Shown: positions 9,142 to 17,765, counted from the first letter of the stretch. The stretch is DNA of 64,000 nucleotides from Pseudomonas typographi (GCF_014694385.1 NZ_JAAOCA010000032.1:1-64000); one strand, 5' to 3'. Numbers and translations are program-made. Notes: generated by a model not told the origin, from the letters alone.

Positions 9142-9485
9142 TGGAAGAAATCATCGCCACCGCCATCGGCGCCCTTGCCGCGTCCGGCGTTTGGTTGGTG
9201 CTACGGCCCCGCACCTACCAGGTCATCATGGGCCTTTGCCTGTTGTCCTATGCGGTGAACCTGTTCATCTTCAGCATGGGCAGCCTGTTCATCGGCAAGG
9301 AACCGATCATTCGAGAAGGTATCAAGCAAGACTTGCTGCATTACACCGACCCGCTGCCCCAAGCCCTGGTGCTCACCGCCATCGTGATCGGTTTCGCCAT
9401 GACCGCGCTGTTTTTGGTCGTGTTGCTGGCTGCCCGCGGGCTGACCGGCACCGACCACGTCGATGGTGGGGAGAAGCAGCCATGA
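9141..9485 (+). CDS. phaC: Mrp/Pha antiporter subunit C
   Basis: A 114-residue membrane protein with three hydrophobic helices, homologous to NuoK. The motif YQVIMGLCLLSYAVNLFIFS near residue 30 and the DPLPQALVLTAIVIGFA stretch near 75 are typical of MrpC. Its ATG shares a base with the phaA stop codon and its own stop overlaps the next start (ATGA), indicating translational coupling through the operon. Confidence 0.92.
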   Translation: MEEIIATAIGALAASGVWLVLRPRTYQVIMGLCLLSYAVNLFIFSMGSLFIGKEPIIREGIKQDLLHYTDPLPQALVLTAIVIGFAMTALFLVVLLAARGLTGTDHVDGGEKQP

Positions 9486-11137
9486 GCCAACACTGGCTAA
9501 TGGCGGTGATTCTGCTGCCCTTGGCGACCGCGGGCCTGCTGCTGTTGCCAGGTGAGCGCCACCGTGCCGCCAAGGGCTGGCTGAACCTGGCCAGTTGCTT
9601 GGCCGGCCTCGCGCTGGCCGCTGCATTACTTCACCATGCCGCTGGCGGCACCCCAGAGGTCTACCTGGCTGGCAATTGGGCCGCACCGTTCGGGATCGTA
9701 CTGGTACTCGACCGCCTGAGCGCGCTGATGATTACCCTGGTCGCCGTGCTTGCATGCGCCACCCTGTTATTTGCCATGGCGCGCTGGACCCGGGCCGGGG
9801 CTAACTTTCACGCGCTTTTCCAGGTTCAATTAATGGGGCTGTATGGCGCATTCCTGACCGGAGACCTGTTCAACCTATTCGTGTTCTTCGAAGTGATGCT
9901 AGCCGCATCCTATGGCCTTGTATTGCATGGCTCCGGGCGCGCCCGGGTAGTGTCGGGCCTGCATTACCTGGCCATCAACCTGGTTGCGTCCTCGCTGTTT
10001 CTGATCGGTGCGGCGCTGATATACGGGGTCACCGGCACGCTCAACATGGCCGACATCGCGCTTAAGGTCCCACAGGTGGCGGTGGCCGACCTTGGCCTGT
10101 TGCACACTGGGGCGGCGATCCTGGCCATTGCATTCCTAGCCAAAGCCGGGATGTGGCCACTCAACGCCTGGCTGGTACCGGCGTACTCGGCGGCCAGCCC
10201 GCCGGTCGCGGCGCTGTTCGCTGTGTTGACCAAGGTCGGTTTTTATACCTTGCTACGGTTGTGGTTACTGGTGTTTCCGGCCAGCGCCGGTGCCAGCGCG
10301 CAGTTCGGCGAACAGTGGCTACTGTACGGCGGCCTGGCCACCTTGGCCTGCGCGACCCTGGGCTTGCTCGCCACCCGCCGCCTCGAACGCATCGCAAGCC
10401 TTAATATCCTAGTGTCTGCCGGTACCCTGTTGGCAAGTGTGGGGCTAGGCACGCCCGCGTTGGTCAGCGCAGCGCTGTTCTACCTGGTCAGCTCCACGTT
10501 GGCGCTCGCTGCGCTGTTCTTGCTGGCGGAACTGATCGAGCGATCACGCTCGGCCAATGAGCTACCGCTGGAAGAAGACGCCGACATCCTGCCCGGCTCG
10601 GTAGGGGCACTGCGCCCACCGCCCGGGGTGAATTTGGACGATGAACAGCGGGTGATCGTCGGTCGGGTGATTCCATGGACCATGGCCTTTTTGGGCATGA
10701 GCCTGATTTTTTGTGCGCTGTGGGTAATCGGCATGCCGCCATTCTCGGGTTTCCTGGCCAAACTGAACTTGATCGCGGCCGTGCTTGACCCCGCCGGCGT
10801 GGGCCAGGGCGGCCACTCGCCCTCGCCGCCCGGTTGGGTGTTCATTGCCTTACTGCTGCTGGCCGGCGTTGCATCGCTCATCGGGCTTGCGCGGGTGGCT
10901 ATCTTGCGCTTGTGGGCACCAGTCGAGCGCCCCTCTCCGGCATTGCGCCCCTACGAATGCCTAGCTATTTCGGCCCTGTTCGGGATTTGCATCGCCCTCA
11001 CCCTGCGTGGTGAAGTGCTGCTGCGCTATACAACGGCCGCCGCCAGCGACTTGTACAACCCGCCCCGTTACATCGGCCCAGTGATGGCTAAGCAGCCAAG
11101 CGCCGGCCCACGGGCCCTCCTCCAGGAGGCACCATGA
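9482..11137 (+). CDS. phaD: Mrp/Pha antiporter subunit D
   Basis: A 551-residue NuoM/NuoN-like membrane subunit. Conserved features are FNLFVFFEVMLAASYGLVLH near residue 140 (Glu of the proton channel) and AKAGMWPLNAWLVPAYSAAS near 225 (Lys). A hydrophilic loop between late helices, around residues 360-390, is rich in acidic residues. I start it at the ATGA overlap with phaC; in-frame codons further upstream lie inside phaC. With PhaA it forms the ion-translocating core of the complex. Confidence 0.92.
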   Translation: MSQHWLMAVILLPLATAGLLLLPGERHRAAKGWLNLASCLAGLALAAALLHHAAGGTPEVYLAGNWAAPFGIVLVLDRLSALMITLVAVLACATLLFAMARWTRAGANFHALFQVQLMGLYGAFLTGDLFNLFVFFEVMLAASYGLVLHGSGRARVVSGLHYLAINLVASSLFLIGAALIYGVTGTLNMADIALKVPQVAVADLGLLHTGAAILAIAFLAKAGMWPLNAWLVPAYSAASPPVAALFAVLTKVGFYTLLRLWLLVFPASAGASAQFGEQWLLYGGLATLACATLGLLATRRLERIASLNILVSAGTLLASVGLGTPALVSAALFYLVSSTLALAALFLLAELIERSRSANELPLEEDADILPGSVGALRPPPGVNLDDEQRVIVGRVIPWTMAFLGMSLIFCALWVIGMPPFSGFLAKLNLIAAVLDPAGVGQGGHSPSPPGWVFIALLLLAGVASLIGLARVAILRLWAPVERPSPALRPYECLAISALFGICIALTLRGEVLLRYTTAAASDLYNPPRYIGPVMAKQPSAGPRALLQEAP

Positions 11138-11619
11138 ATCGCTGGCTGCCCACCCCCTGGCTTTCGCTAGGCCTGTGGGCGTTATGGCTGGTGCTTAATG
11201 CATCGCTCAGTACCGGGCACCTATTATTGGGCGCGCTGATAGGCTGGGGGGCGCCGCGCTTGATGGCGCCGCTGCGCCCGCGCCATGCCCGCATAGCCCG
11301 GCCCTGGTTGATCGTGCGCTTGCTTGCGCGGGTGGCCATCGACATGGTGCATGCCAATCTGCAAGTGCTCGGCACGGTGCTTGGCCCACAGCCGTCGCAC
11401 AGCCGTTTCGTAAGCATCCCGTTGGCCTTGCGCGACCCTCATGCATTGGCGGCATTGGCAGCGATCTGCGCGGTGGTCCCTGGCACCGTATGGTCGCAAC
11501 TGTCGGCCGATCGCAGCACCCTGTTGATGCATGTATTGGTGCTGGTGGGTGACGAGGCGGCATTTATTCGCCGGTTCAAGGCCACCTACGAACAGCCGTT
11601 GCTGGAGATCTTCCCATGA
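11134..11619 (+). CDS. phaE: Mrp/Pha antiporter subunit E
   Basis: A 161-residue protein with two N-terminal transmembrane segments and a cytoplasmic domain. VVPGTVWSQLSADRSTLLMH near residue 110 corresponds to the conserved pre-C-terminal motif of MrpE. ATGA overlaps join it to phaD and phaF. MrpE has no complex I counterpart and is needed for assembly or activity in studied systems. Confidence 0.9.
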   Translation: MNRWLPTPWLSLGLWALWLVLNASLSTGHLLLGALIGWGAPRLMAPLRPRHARIARPWLIVRLLARVAIDMVHANLQVLGTVLGPQPSHSRFVSIPLALRDPHALAALAAICAVVPGTVWSQLSADRSTLLMHVLVLVGDEAAFIRRFKATYEQPLLEIFP

Positions 11620-11894
11620 GCGCATTGCTTACCACCGCGATAACCGCCAGCCTCGGCCTGCTCGGCGCGGCCATGCTGCTCACCCTGGTGCGGCTATTCA
11701 TTGGGCCCAGCGCGCAGGATCGGGTACTCGCACTGGATTATCTTTACCTGCTGGGCATGTTGACCATGCTGGTATTGGGGATACGCTATGCCAGCGACAC
11801 GTACCTGGAGGCAGCCGTGCTGATTGCACTGTTCGGCTTTGTCGCTTCTTTCGCCTTGGCGCGGTTTCTGCTGCGCGGCGAGGTGATCGAATGA
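11616..11894 (+). CDS. phaF: Mrp/Pha antiporter subunit F
   Basis: A 92-residue, three-helix membrane protein with the MrpF hallmark VRLFIGPSAQDRVLALDYL near residue 25. It overlaps phaE and phaG by four bases at each end, so the six genes are read as one translationally coupled unit. Confidence 0.9.
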   Translation: MSALLTTAITASLGLLGAAMLLTLVRLFIGPSAQDRVLALDYLYLLGMLTMLVLGIRYASDTYLEAAVLIALFGFVASFALARFLLRGEVIE

Positions 11895-12232
11895 ATGCGA
11901 TACCGCTATGGGTAGAAACCGTCATAGCAACGCTGGTCATACTCAGTTCGGTGTTCGCATTGGCCGGCGCGATAGGTTTGCTACGGTTCAGGGACTTCTT
12001 CCAGCGCATGCATGCCCCAGCGCTAGGCACCACCCTTGGCACTTGGCTGGCCGCAACGGCCAGCGTGGTGTTCTTCAGTGCTCAGGCAGGCATGCCGCAA
12101 CTGCAAAGCTGGCTGGTACCGGTGCTGCTGAGCATTACCGCTCCGGTCACTACCTTACTGCTGGCCCGCACGGCCCTCTTTCGCAAACGCAGTACGGCCA
12201 CGCCCATTGACCCGGTCAAAGCGAAGCGCTGA
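11891..12232 (+). CDS. phaG: Mrp/Pha antiporter subunit G
   Basis: A 113-residue membrane subunit with three helices and the MrpG motif GLLRFRDFFQRMHAPALGTT near residue 30. The start at 11891 forms an ATGA overlap with phaF. Its last 17 bases overlap the 3' end of the opposing binding-protein gene, leaving no room for a separate terminator between the convergent units. Confidence 0.9.
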   Translation: MNAIPLWVETVIATLVILSSVFALAGAIGLLRFRDFFQRMHAPALGTTLGTWLAATASVVFFSAQAGMPQLQSWLVPVLLSITAPVTTLLLARTALFRKRSTATPIDPVKAKR

Positions 12233-13226
12233 CTTTCGCCGCAACGGGCGCTGGCAGCCAGCCCTGCAGCCACTGGGGGTTGGCCTTCAACAGCCGTTGG
12301 GCCACGGCTCGCGGTGCCTCATGGCGATCGCTCATTTGCGCCAGGGCTTCATTGAGCGGTTGCAATGGAATATCCACCTTGGAAAAAAACGTGGCGATGT
12401 CCGGGTGCTGCTGTTCGAACGCTGCGCTCACACCGATCGATAAACGCGACGGTGGTGAACGGCTAGCTCGCGGGTGAGGCTCGTTGGCATCGGTCAAGGT
12501 TTCCCAGGCCTGCTCGTCGAACGCCGGTTCCTCCAGTTGAACCAGCTTGTATTTGCCGATCAAGGGGGTGGGTGACCAGTAATAGAACAGCACAGGCTGG
12601 CCGCGACGAATAGCCGAGTTGATCTCCGCATCCAGTGCCGCCCCGGAGCCGGTGCGAAAGTTAGTGAAACTGCCCGCCAAGCCATAGGCCTTGAGCTTCT
12701 GGCCATTTACCACTTCGCTGGTCCAACCGGCCGGGCTGTTAAGAAAGCGCCCCATGCTGGGTGCTTCCGGGTCCCGGAACACGCTGGCGTACTTTTTCAG
12801 GTCGTTGACGCTGCGCAAATCCGGCGCCTTGGGGGTGATGCCACGGGCGGTATCGCCCTTGATCACGTATTCAGGCACCCACCAGCCCTCCGTGGCCCCC
12901 TTGACGGTATCGCCCAATGCCGCGACCTTACCCTGGGCTTGGGCCTGGTTCCAAACCGGGCTGCGCCCGGCCCACTCCTCAGCGATCACCTGAATGTCAT
13001 TGCGCGCCAGCGCCGCCTCTAGGGTGATGGTGGTACCCGGCAACGTATCGGTGGGTTGGTCGAAACCATTTTCCAGCACCAGGCGCAGCATCTCGGTAAT
13101 CAGGCTACCGCTCTCCCAGTTGAGGTCGGCAAAGTGGATGGGCACCTGCGCAGCCTGGGCCGTGGGGGCGAGCGTGATCAGCGCGTGGGCCATGGCCCCC
13201 AGCAAAACAGCACGTAGTCCTTTCAT
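12216..13226 (-). CDS. Glycine betaine-type ABC transporter substrate-binding protein (OpuAC/ProX family), orphan
   Basis: A 336-residue periplasmic protein with a cleavable signal (APTAQA|AQV near residue 25). The OpuAC fold is recognisable from the aromatic stretches that make the quaternary-amine box: DLNWESG, EEWAGRSPVWN, EGWWVPEYVI and LFYYWSPTPLIGKY. GAGG sits seven bases before the ATG. No permease or ATPase gene lies nearby, so it probably serves a distant Cbc-type transporter, as orphan binding proteins do in Pseudomonas. Substrate (betaine, choline, carnitine or another) cannot be told from sequence. Confidence 0.85.
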   Translation of the reverse strand: MKGLRAVLLGAMAHALITLAPTAQAAQVPIHFADLNWESGSLITEMLRLVLENGFDQPTDTLPGTTITLEAALARNDIQVIAEEWAGRSPVWNQAQAQGKVAALGDTVKGATEGWWVPEYVIKGDTARGITPKAPDLRSVNDLKKYASVFRDPEAPSMGRFLNSPAGWTSEVVNGQKLKAYGLAGSFTNFRTGSGAALDAEINSAIRRGQPVLFYYWSPTPLIGKYKLVQLEEPAFDEQAWETLTDANEPHPRASRSPPSRLSIGVSAAFEQQHPDIATFFSKVDIPLQPLNEALAQMSDRHEAPRAVAQRLLKANPQWLQGWLPAPVAAKVSASL

Positions 13227-13293
13227 GCATAAACCTCACGAGGGGTAGAGAAGCTTCAGGCCGCAGCCGCCCCTACAGGTTCCGCGCAGCAGC

Positions 13294-13761
13294 TTATTCG
13301 CTGGGTTTGAAGGCCAATTCGCCTTTTCGCCACTTCGCGGCCTTCGCCACCGCGGCCTTCAGCGGTTTGGTCAAGCCGCCTTGCAACTGCTCGGTGGCGG
13401 CGAACACCATCAGCACACTCTGGCCATCCTTGAAGACGATACCGTTGCCCGTCGGGGTGGCCACAAAGGCATATTCGCCGAGGCCATAAACCGTGGCCTT
13501 GATTTCGCGAAAGCGAATCTCGAACTTGCCGCCTTCGCGGCTGGGCAATACCGCGGCGCGAAAATGATCGCCCACTTTCAACTCCAACCGGGCTTTATCG
13601 TCCACCACCAGGGCTGACTCGGTGTCGAGCTCAGCCATATAAATACCTTCGGCGCTTTGCTCGACCACATAGACAAAGCGCTGCTGGAATAACTTGACCA
13701 ACTTCGCGCGCAAATCGCCTAAAACGAAAAGCGCATGCATTTCAAGATTGCTGACCGCCAA
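13294..13761 (-). CDS. Conserved-looking protein of unknown function
   Basis: A 155-residue soluble, mostly beta/alpha protein without a signal peptide; Lys/Ala-rich C terminus (AVAKAAKWRKGELAFKPSE). I do not recognise a family. Start: a TTG at 13761 has GAGG eight bases upstream, whereas the first ATG (13740) has no ribosome site, so I prefer the TTG. The frame stays open to 13923 but the added residues look non-coding. It follows the binding-protein gene on the same strand without evident functional link. Confidence 0.6.
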   Translation of the reverse strand: MAVSNLEMHALFVLGDLRAKLVKLFQQRFVYVVEQSAEGIYMAELDTESALVVDDKARLELKVGDHFRAAVLPSREGGKFEIRFREIKATVYGLGEYAFVATPTGNGIVFKDGQSVLMVFAATEQLQGGLTKPLKAAVAKAAKWRKGELAFKPSE

Positions 13762-14039
13762 TGACAGATCCTCAATGAAAAACGCCGGGTGCTGTTCACA
13801 CGCTCGGCCACATGAAGCCACCCGCAGGGCTCGCACCCATAGACCGCACTGGCCCAAGGCACTGCCCGGTAATGACGAACGGTATGAAATAATCAGGGTG
13901 TAGCGTGCCGCGCGAGCATTCAAGCCCGGCTACCGCAGCGCGGCAATCGGCACTGGCTGCACGGCGAGGAAACTCTTGGCGAACCAGCGATTCAAAACCT
14001 GGACACCTTTTTCACGTCACATACTGCTAAGGAGCCACT

Positions 14040-14324
14040 ATGGAACTCGAAACCCGTGACCTGAGTACTTTATTCCAGCAACTGGGGCTGGACAATACTG
14101 CAGAAGAAATTGACCTGTTCATCGAACAGCATCAACTGCAGAAAGACGTGAAGATGACCGAGGCGGATTTTTGGAAGCCGGCGCAATCAGACTTCTTGAA
14201 GCAGGCAATCATGGCCGATAGCCCTGATGCGCTGTGGGTAGACGAACTGAACGTACGCTTGCATGCCAACGCCAATGCCGACGCCAATACCAGTGCCGAT
14301 GAAAAGCGCTCAGCCAGCCGCTAG
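14040..14324 (+). CDS. DUF2789 family protein
   Basis: A 94-residue acidic protein matching DUF2789 from memory: LSTLFQQLGLDNTAEEIDLF at the N terminus and FWKPAQSDFLKQAIMADSPD in the middle. The tail is an Ala/Asn/Asp stretch of irregular repeats (NANADANTSADE). AAGGAGCC precedes the ATG. The family is small, cytosolic and of unknown function. Confidence 0.8.
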   Translation: MELETRDLSTLFQQLGLDNTAEEIDLFIEQHQLQKDVKMTEADFWKPAQSDFLKQAIMADSPDALWVDELNVRLHANANADANTSADEKRSASR

Positions 14325-14521
14325 TTCAGGCGCGGCCAGACCCAACTGGGCCTGCCAGCGATGTTGGCAGGCTTCGGCATCTGCGCGCCGCCCGAATGCC
14401 GGCTGTATCGCTTCGCCGTCTACCCATACGGCCCAGCACACGCTTACCCCCAGCAGCCGCAAGCTGACGGGCACCACGCCGCCAACGAGCGCGGCGATAT
14501 GATATCTACACGTTTTTTCAT
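14310..14521 (-). pseudogene. Possible small gene with frameshift in an A6 run
   Basis: On the minus strand an ATG at 14521 has a strong AGGGG site, then AAAAAA, but the frame closes within 25 codons. Slipping by -1 at the A run opens a frame of good codon quality that ends at 14310 with VCWAVWVDGEAIQPAFGRR followed by ADAEACQHRWQAQLGLAAP. The shifted frame alone could start at GTG 14477 (55 residues) but lacks a ribosome site there. Readings: one-base loss in a homopolymer, programmed slippage, or a GTG-started protein. It overlaps the end of the DUF2789 gene tail to tail. Confidence 0.4.
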
Positions 14522-14939
14522 GGACACCCCTAACGCCTGAACCCTTATGTCAAGAAAAATGGCGCCCATGTTGCCTTCCAATCGCTTCCGCGCAGAGTGC
14601 CACTATTTTAATATTACTCCACAGGTAAGTGGGGGCACCGCCCAGCCATAGCATCGATTACCTTAGCGCCGCCACACCCCGTCATTAATAGATCAGCGGC
14701 AAATGCTGCGAATGGGCCTTCAGCACGGGCGACCATGACAGCGGCGTCGGGCCATCGCGACGAGCGGCCACTGGGCTGGCGGTGAAGCCATGCGCCAATA
14801 CCTAAAGCCGACGCCTGAAGAATGCTTTCATGGCGAGCGTGGAGCGCTGCGCATGGTAGAGGCATCGGGCGCGTGTGCGCGCGCCACACCAGTTGGCGGG
14901 AATGAATCCGGCCGCAGCGTGTGCCCGGCCTGCCGTTTA
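14522..14939. other. Intergenic stretch, no supported gene
   Basis: Open frames exist on both strands (for example minus 14614-14997) but lack ribosome sites and family resemblance. I see no tRNA, sRNA or clear terminator. Confidence 0.5.
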
Positions 14940-15344
14940 TTAGACCTGCCGCTGGTGACGGTCGATCTGTTCGTGGCGCTCTTGGGCCTCGATGCAATAT
15001 TTAGTGATCGGGCTGATCAACAGCCGCTTCAGGCCGATCGGTTCGCCGCTGTCGTCGCACCAACCGAAGGTCCCTTCTTGGATGCGGCCCAAGGCCTGCT
15101 CCAATTGTGGCAGCAGGCGCTGGTCGCGCTCGATGGTATTGACCAGCCAGTGCCGCTCCTCTTCCACCGACGCGACGTCGGCCGGATCGGCCGGCGAATC
15201 TAGGCTCTCGATCGCCGATCGGCTTTGTTCGATGCGCGCCTGGGTCTCGACCTTCATGGCCTGGATCACAGCCTGGAAATAGGCCAGTTGATCAGCTTGC
15301 ATGTAGTCGTCGGCCGGCATGGCCAGCAGCTCTTCCTTCGTCAT
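14940..15344 (-). CDS. dksA2: DksA2, zinc-independent DksA/TraR family transcription factor
   Basis: A 134-residue RNA polymerase secondary-channel factor that acts with ppGpp. The coiled-coil tip motif DPADVA (Asp53, Asp56, Ala58) needed for function is intact. Of the four zinc-finger cysteines only two remain: Cys96 and Cys117, with Ser99 and Ala120 in place of the others. This is the pattern of P. aeruginosa DksA2, which replaces DksA under zinc limitation. In P. aeruginosa the gene is Zur-repressed; I find no clear Zur palindrome in the 357 bases upstream. It is divergent from efeU. Confidence 0.85.
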   Translation of the reverse strand: MTKEELLAMPADDYMQADQLAYFQAVIQAMKVETQARIEQSRSAIESLDSPADPADVASVEEERHWLVNTIERDQRLLPQLEQALGRIQEGTFGWCDDSGEPIGLKRLLISPITKYCIEAQERHEQIDRHQRQV

Positions 15345-15630
15345 GGGTATCTCGATAAAAACCTGCGTTCAAACCTGGCGAGCGGCACGGCGGCGGCCAC
15401 CACGTCGTTTATGAGGGGCGGGAGTCTAAGGGCGCGTGGCGCACACAGCAATAGATAAACGTAGCGATTTGACCGCTGGCCGGCCGCTAAGCCCGGTGCC
15501 CCTCCCTATTAACCGTGAGCCGTACCAGCCTGCTCATTACCTTGAGGCTAAGCTGCTGCCCCGGCGCGTATGCCGGCTGCCTCGCCGGCGGGCGGGCAAC
15601 GCCCCAGTGTAAAAAGGAATGAATTTCGCT

Positions 15631-15661
15631 TGAGAACTATTCAGCAATGGTTCTCATTATG
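15631..15661 (+). promoter_or_regulatory. Fur-box-like palindrome upstream of efeU
   Basis: The inverted repeat TGAGAAC (15631-15637) / GTTCTCA (15650-15656) overlaps AGCAATGGTTCTCATTATG (15643-15661), which agrees with the 19-base Fur consensus at 12 positions by my hand alignment. It lies 41 bases before the efeU start, fitting iron-responsive repression of the efe operon. The 357-base dksA2-efeU gap holds no other motif I can support. Confidence 0.6.
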
Positions 15662-15701
15662 TTACAACTAGGCACTTTCATTAACGGATGGCTAGCGGTA
15701 A

Positions 15702-16547
15702 ATGCTCGTTCCTTTACTCATCATGCTGCGCGAAGGGATTGAAGCCGCGCTCATCGTCGGAATCATCGCCAGTTACCTCAAGCAGACCGGCCGCGGCCAA
15801 TGGATGCCCGCCGTTTGGCTGGGGGTGTTCCTCGCCGCGGCCGTGGCATTGCTGGTGGGCGGCGGCCTGGAATGGATGGCGGCGGAATTTCCACAGAAAC
15901 AACAGGAACTGTTCGAGGGCGTGATAGGCCTGCTGGCCGTGGTGATGCTCAGTTTCATGGTGATCTGGATGCGCAAGATGGCGCGTTCGCTCAAAGCCGA
16001 ATTGCAGGGCTCCCTCGACCATGCCTTGGCCGGTTCGCACCACCAGACGCTGGCGCTGGTTGCCATGGTGTTCTTCGCGGTCGCCCGGGAAGGCCTGGAA
16101 ACCGTGTTCTTCCTATTGGCCATCTTCCAGCAAAGCGAAGGTTATGGCGCTCCCCTGGGCGCGTTGATCGGCCTGCTTGGCGCTATAGCGGTGGGTGTGG
16201 CGCTCTACCGCGGTAGCCTGAAGCTAAACTTATCGCAGTTTTTCCGTTGGACAGGGCTGTTTATCCTGGTAGTGGCCGCCGGCATTCTAGCCAACTCGGT
16301 ACGCGCGCTGCACGAGGCGGGAGTTTGGAACACCCTGCAAGCGGTGGTGTTCGACGTGAGCGAAACGCTGCCGATGGATGGCCCAGTCGGCTCCGTACTG
16401 GCTGGCATGTTCGGTTACCAAGACGCGCCCACCGTGAGCGTGCTCGGTGCCTGGGCCCTGTACCTGGTCGTGGCATTGACGCTGTTCTTCATGCCCGGCA
16501 CCCACAAAAAGCCTGTTCCGTCCACTTCCACCGTTACCCAGCATTAA
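15702..16547 (+). CDS. efeU: Ferrous iron permease EfeU (FTR1 family)
   Basis: A 281-residue inner-membrane protein with seven predicted helices and the two REGxE iron-binding motifs of the FTR1 family, REGIE at residues 10-14 and REGLE at 129-133. It imports iron released or oxidised by EfeO/EfeB. First gene of the efeU-efeO-efeB-efeM operon, with an 8-base gap to efeO. A Fur-like site lies just upstream. Length and motif spacing match E. coli EfeU. Confidence 0.93.
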   Translation: MLVPLLIMLREGIEAALIVGIIASYLKQTGRGQWMPAVWLGVFLAAAVALLVGGGLEWMAAEFPQKQQELFEGVIGLLAVVMLSFMVIWMRKMARSLKAELQGSLDHALAGSHHQTLALVAMVFFAVAREGLETVFFLLAIFQQSEGYGAPLGALIGLLGAIAVGVALYRGSLKLNLSQFFRWTGLFILVVAAGILANSVRALHEAGVWNTLQAVVFDVSETLPMDGPVGSVLAGMFGYQDAPTVSVLGAWALYLVVALTLFFMPGTHKKPVPSTSTVTQH

Positions 16548-16555
16548 GGCACCGC

Positions 16556-17746
16556 ATGTCCAATCCTACTCAACAACCGCCGCGCTTGTTACGCGCGGCG
16601 GTGGCAGGTTCTGTCATCCTGATGATCGCGGCCGGGGGCCTGTTTTATTACGCCTCCCAGGTCGCCAGCGAAAAACGCAAGGCCAATGCCGGTAACGAAA
16701 TCACGGTGACAATCCACCCTAAAAGTTGTGAACCCAACGCGCTCACGCTGCCCGCTGGGCGCGCTAGCTTCCGTATCGTGAACGCCTCGGACCGCGCCGT
16801 GGAATGGGAAATCCTCGACGGCGTGCTGGTGGTGGAAGAGCGCGAGAACATCACCCCGGGCATGAGCCAATTGATCAACGCCAACCTGGAGCCGGGTGAC
16901 TATGCGATCACCTGTGGCTTGCTGTCGAACCCCCGGGGCACGCTGAAAGTCACCCCCACGGCCGAGTCCGACGCACGTGCCAAGGCGCGCCCAGCGATGA
17001 CCGCTTTCATTGGCCCGTTGTCTGAGTACCGTGTGTACTTGAACACCCAGGGTGGTGCCTTGGTACAGGCGGTAGATGAACTGGCTGCGGCGATCCAAGC
17101 CGGTGACTTGGCCCAGGCGCGCGCCCTGTACGCCGCGGCACGGGTGCCCTACCAGCGCCTGGCGCCCGCCGCTCAGCGCTTCGCGCAATTGAACAACGCC
17201 GTGGATGCACGCGCCGACTATTATGAAAAACGCGAACAAGACCCCGCATTCACGGGCTTCCATCGCTTGGAATATGGCCTTTTCGCGCAAAACAGCACCG
17301 ATGGCCTGGCCCCAGTCGCCCAGCAACTGCAGGCAGACGTCGCCACCCTCAAGGCACAGTTGCTGGCCCAGCCGATCCCGCCAGACCAACTGGTGAACAT
17401 TGTCGCGCGCAACCTGCATACCCTAGCCGACACTCGCTACAACGGCGAGCAAGAACGCTACAGCCACCTGGACCTCAGTGGCTTCGCCGCCAACCTCGAA
17501 GGAACCGGCAAGGTCATCGACTTGCTGCGCCCGCTATTGGCTAAATCTGCGGCGAAGCTGCTGCCGCAGATCGACACTGCCCAGCAGAAGCTGGCCGGGC
17601 GCCTGGCGGGGCTACGCGAAGGCGATACATACAAGCCCTACGACCAAGTCAACGATGAGCAACGCAAAGCCATCGCCAGCGATGCCCGAGCCTTGGCCGA
17701 CACCTTGGACGGCATCGACCAGGCCCTGGGCCTTTCTGCCCTGTAA
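16556..17746 (+). CDS. efeO: Iron uptake protein EfeO (cupredoxin + M75 domain)
   Basis: A 396-residue periplasmic protein held by an N-terminal helix (residues about 14-38). The cupredoxin-like domain (about 45-140) contains CEPNALTLPAG, VEWEILDGVLVVEERENI and a second Cys in ITCGLLSNPRG. The peptidase-M75 domain follows (about 150-396) with the GFHRLEYGLF (GxHxxE) motif. Unusually, the segment that reads HYERIEPIAE in E. coli EfeO is PYQRLAPAAQ here. The in-frame region before 16556 lies inside efeU, so the ATG at 16556 is used. Confidence 0.9.
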   Translation: MSNPTQQPPRLLRAAVAGSVILMIAAGGLFYYASQVASEKRKANAGNEITVTIHPKSCEPNALTLPAGRASFRIVNASDRAVEWEILDGVLVVEERENITPGMSQLINANLEPGDYAITCGLLSNPRGTLKVTPTAESDARAKARPAMTAFIGPLSEYRVYLNTQGGALVQAVDELAAAIQAGDLAQARALYAAARVPYQRLAPAAQRFAQLNNAVDARADYYEKREQDPAFTGFHRLEYGLFAQNSTDGLAPVAQQLQADVATLKAQLLAQPIPPDQLVNIVARNLHTLADTRYNGEQERYSHLDLSGFAANLEGTGKVIDLLRPLLAKSAAKLLPQIDTAQQKLAGRLAGLREGDTYKPYDQVNDEQRKAIASDARALADTLDGIDQALGLSAL

Positions 17747-17765
17747 CACCGATGGATCCGTACCC

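Noticed and set aside
14614..14997. 127-residue minus-strand open frame
   Set aside because: No ribosome site at any start, odd composition, and overlap with the end of dksA2; no family resemblance.
14790..15203. 137-residue plus-strand open frame
   Set aside because: Antisense shadow of dksA2, whose motifs are unmistakable.
15345..15630. Possible Zur box for dksA2
   Set aside because: No GTTATAATATAAC-like palindrome found by eye; a matrix scan would be needed.
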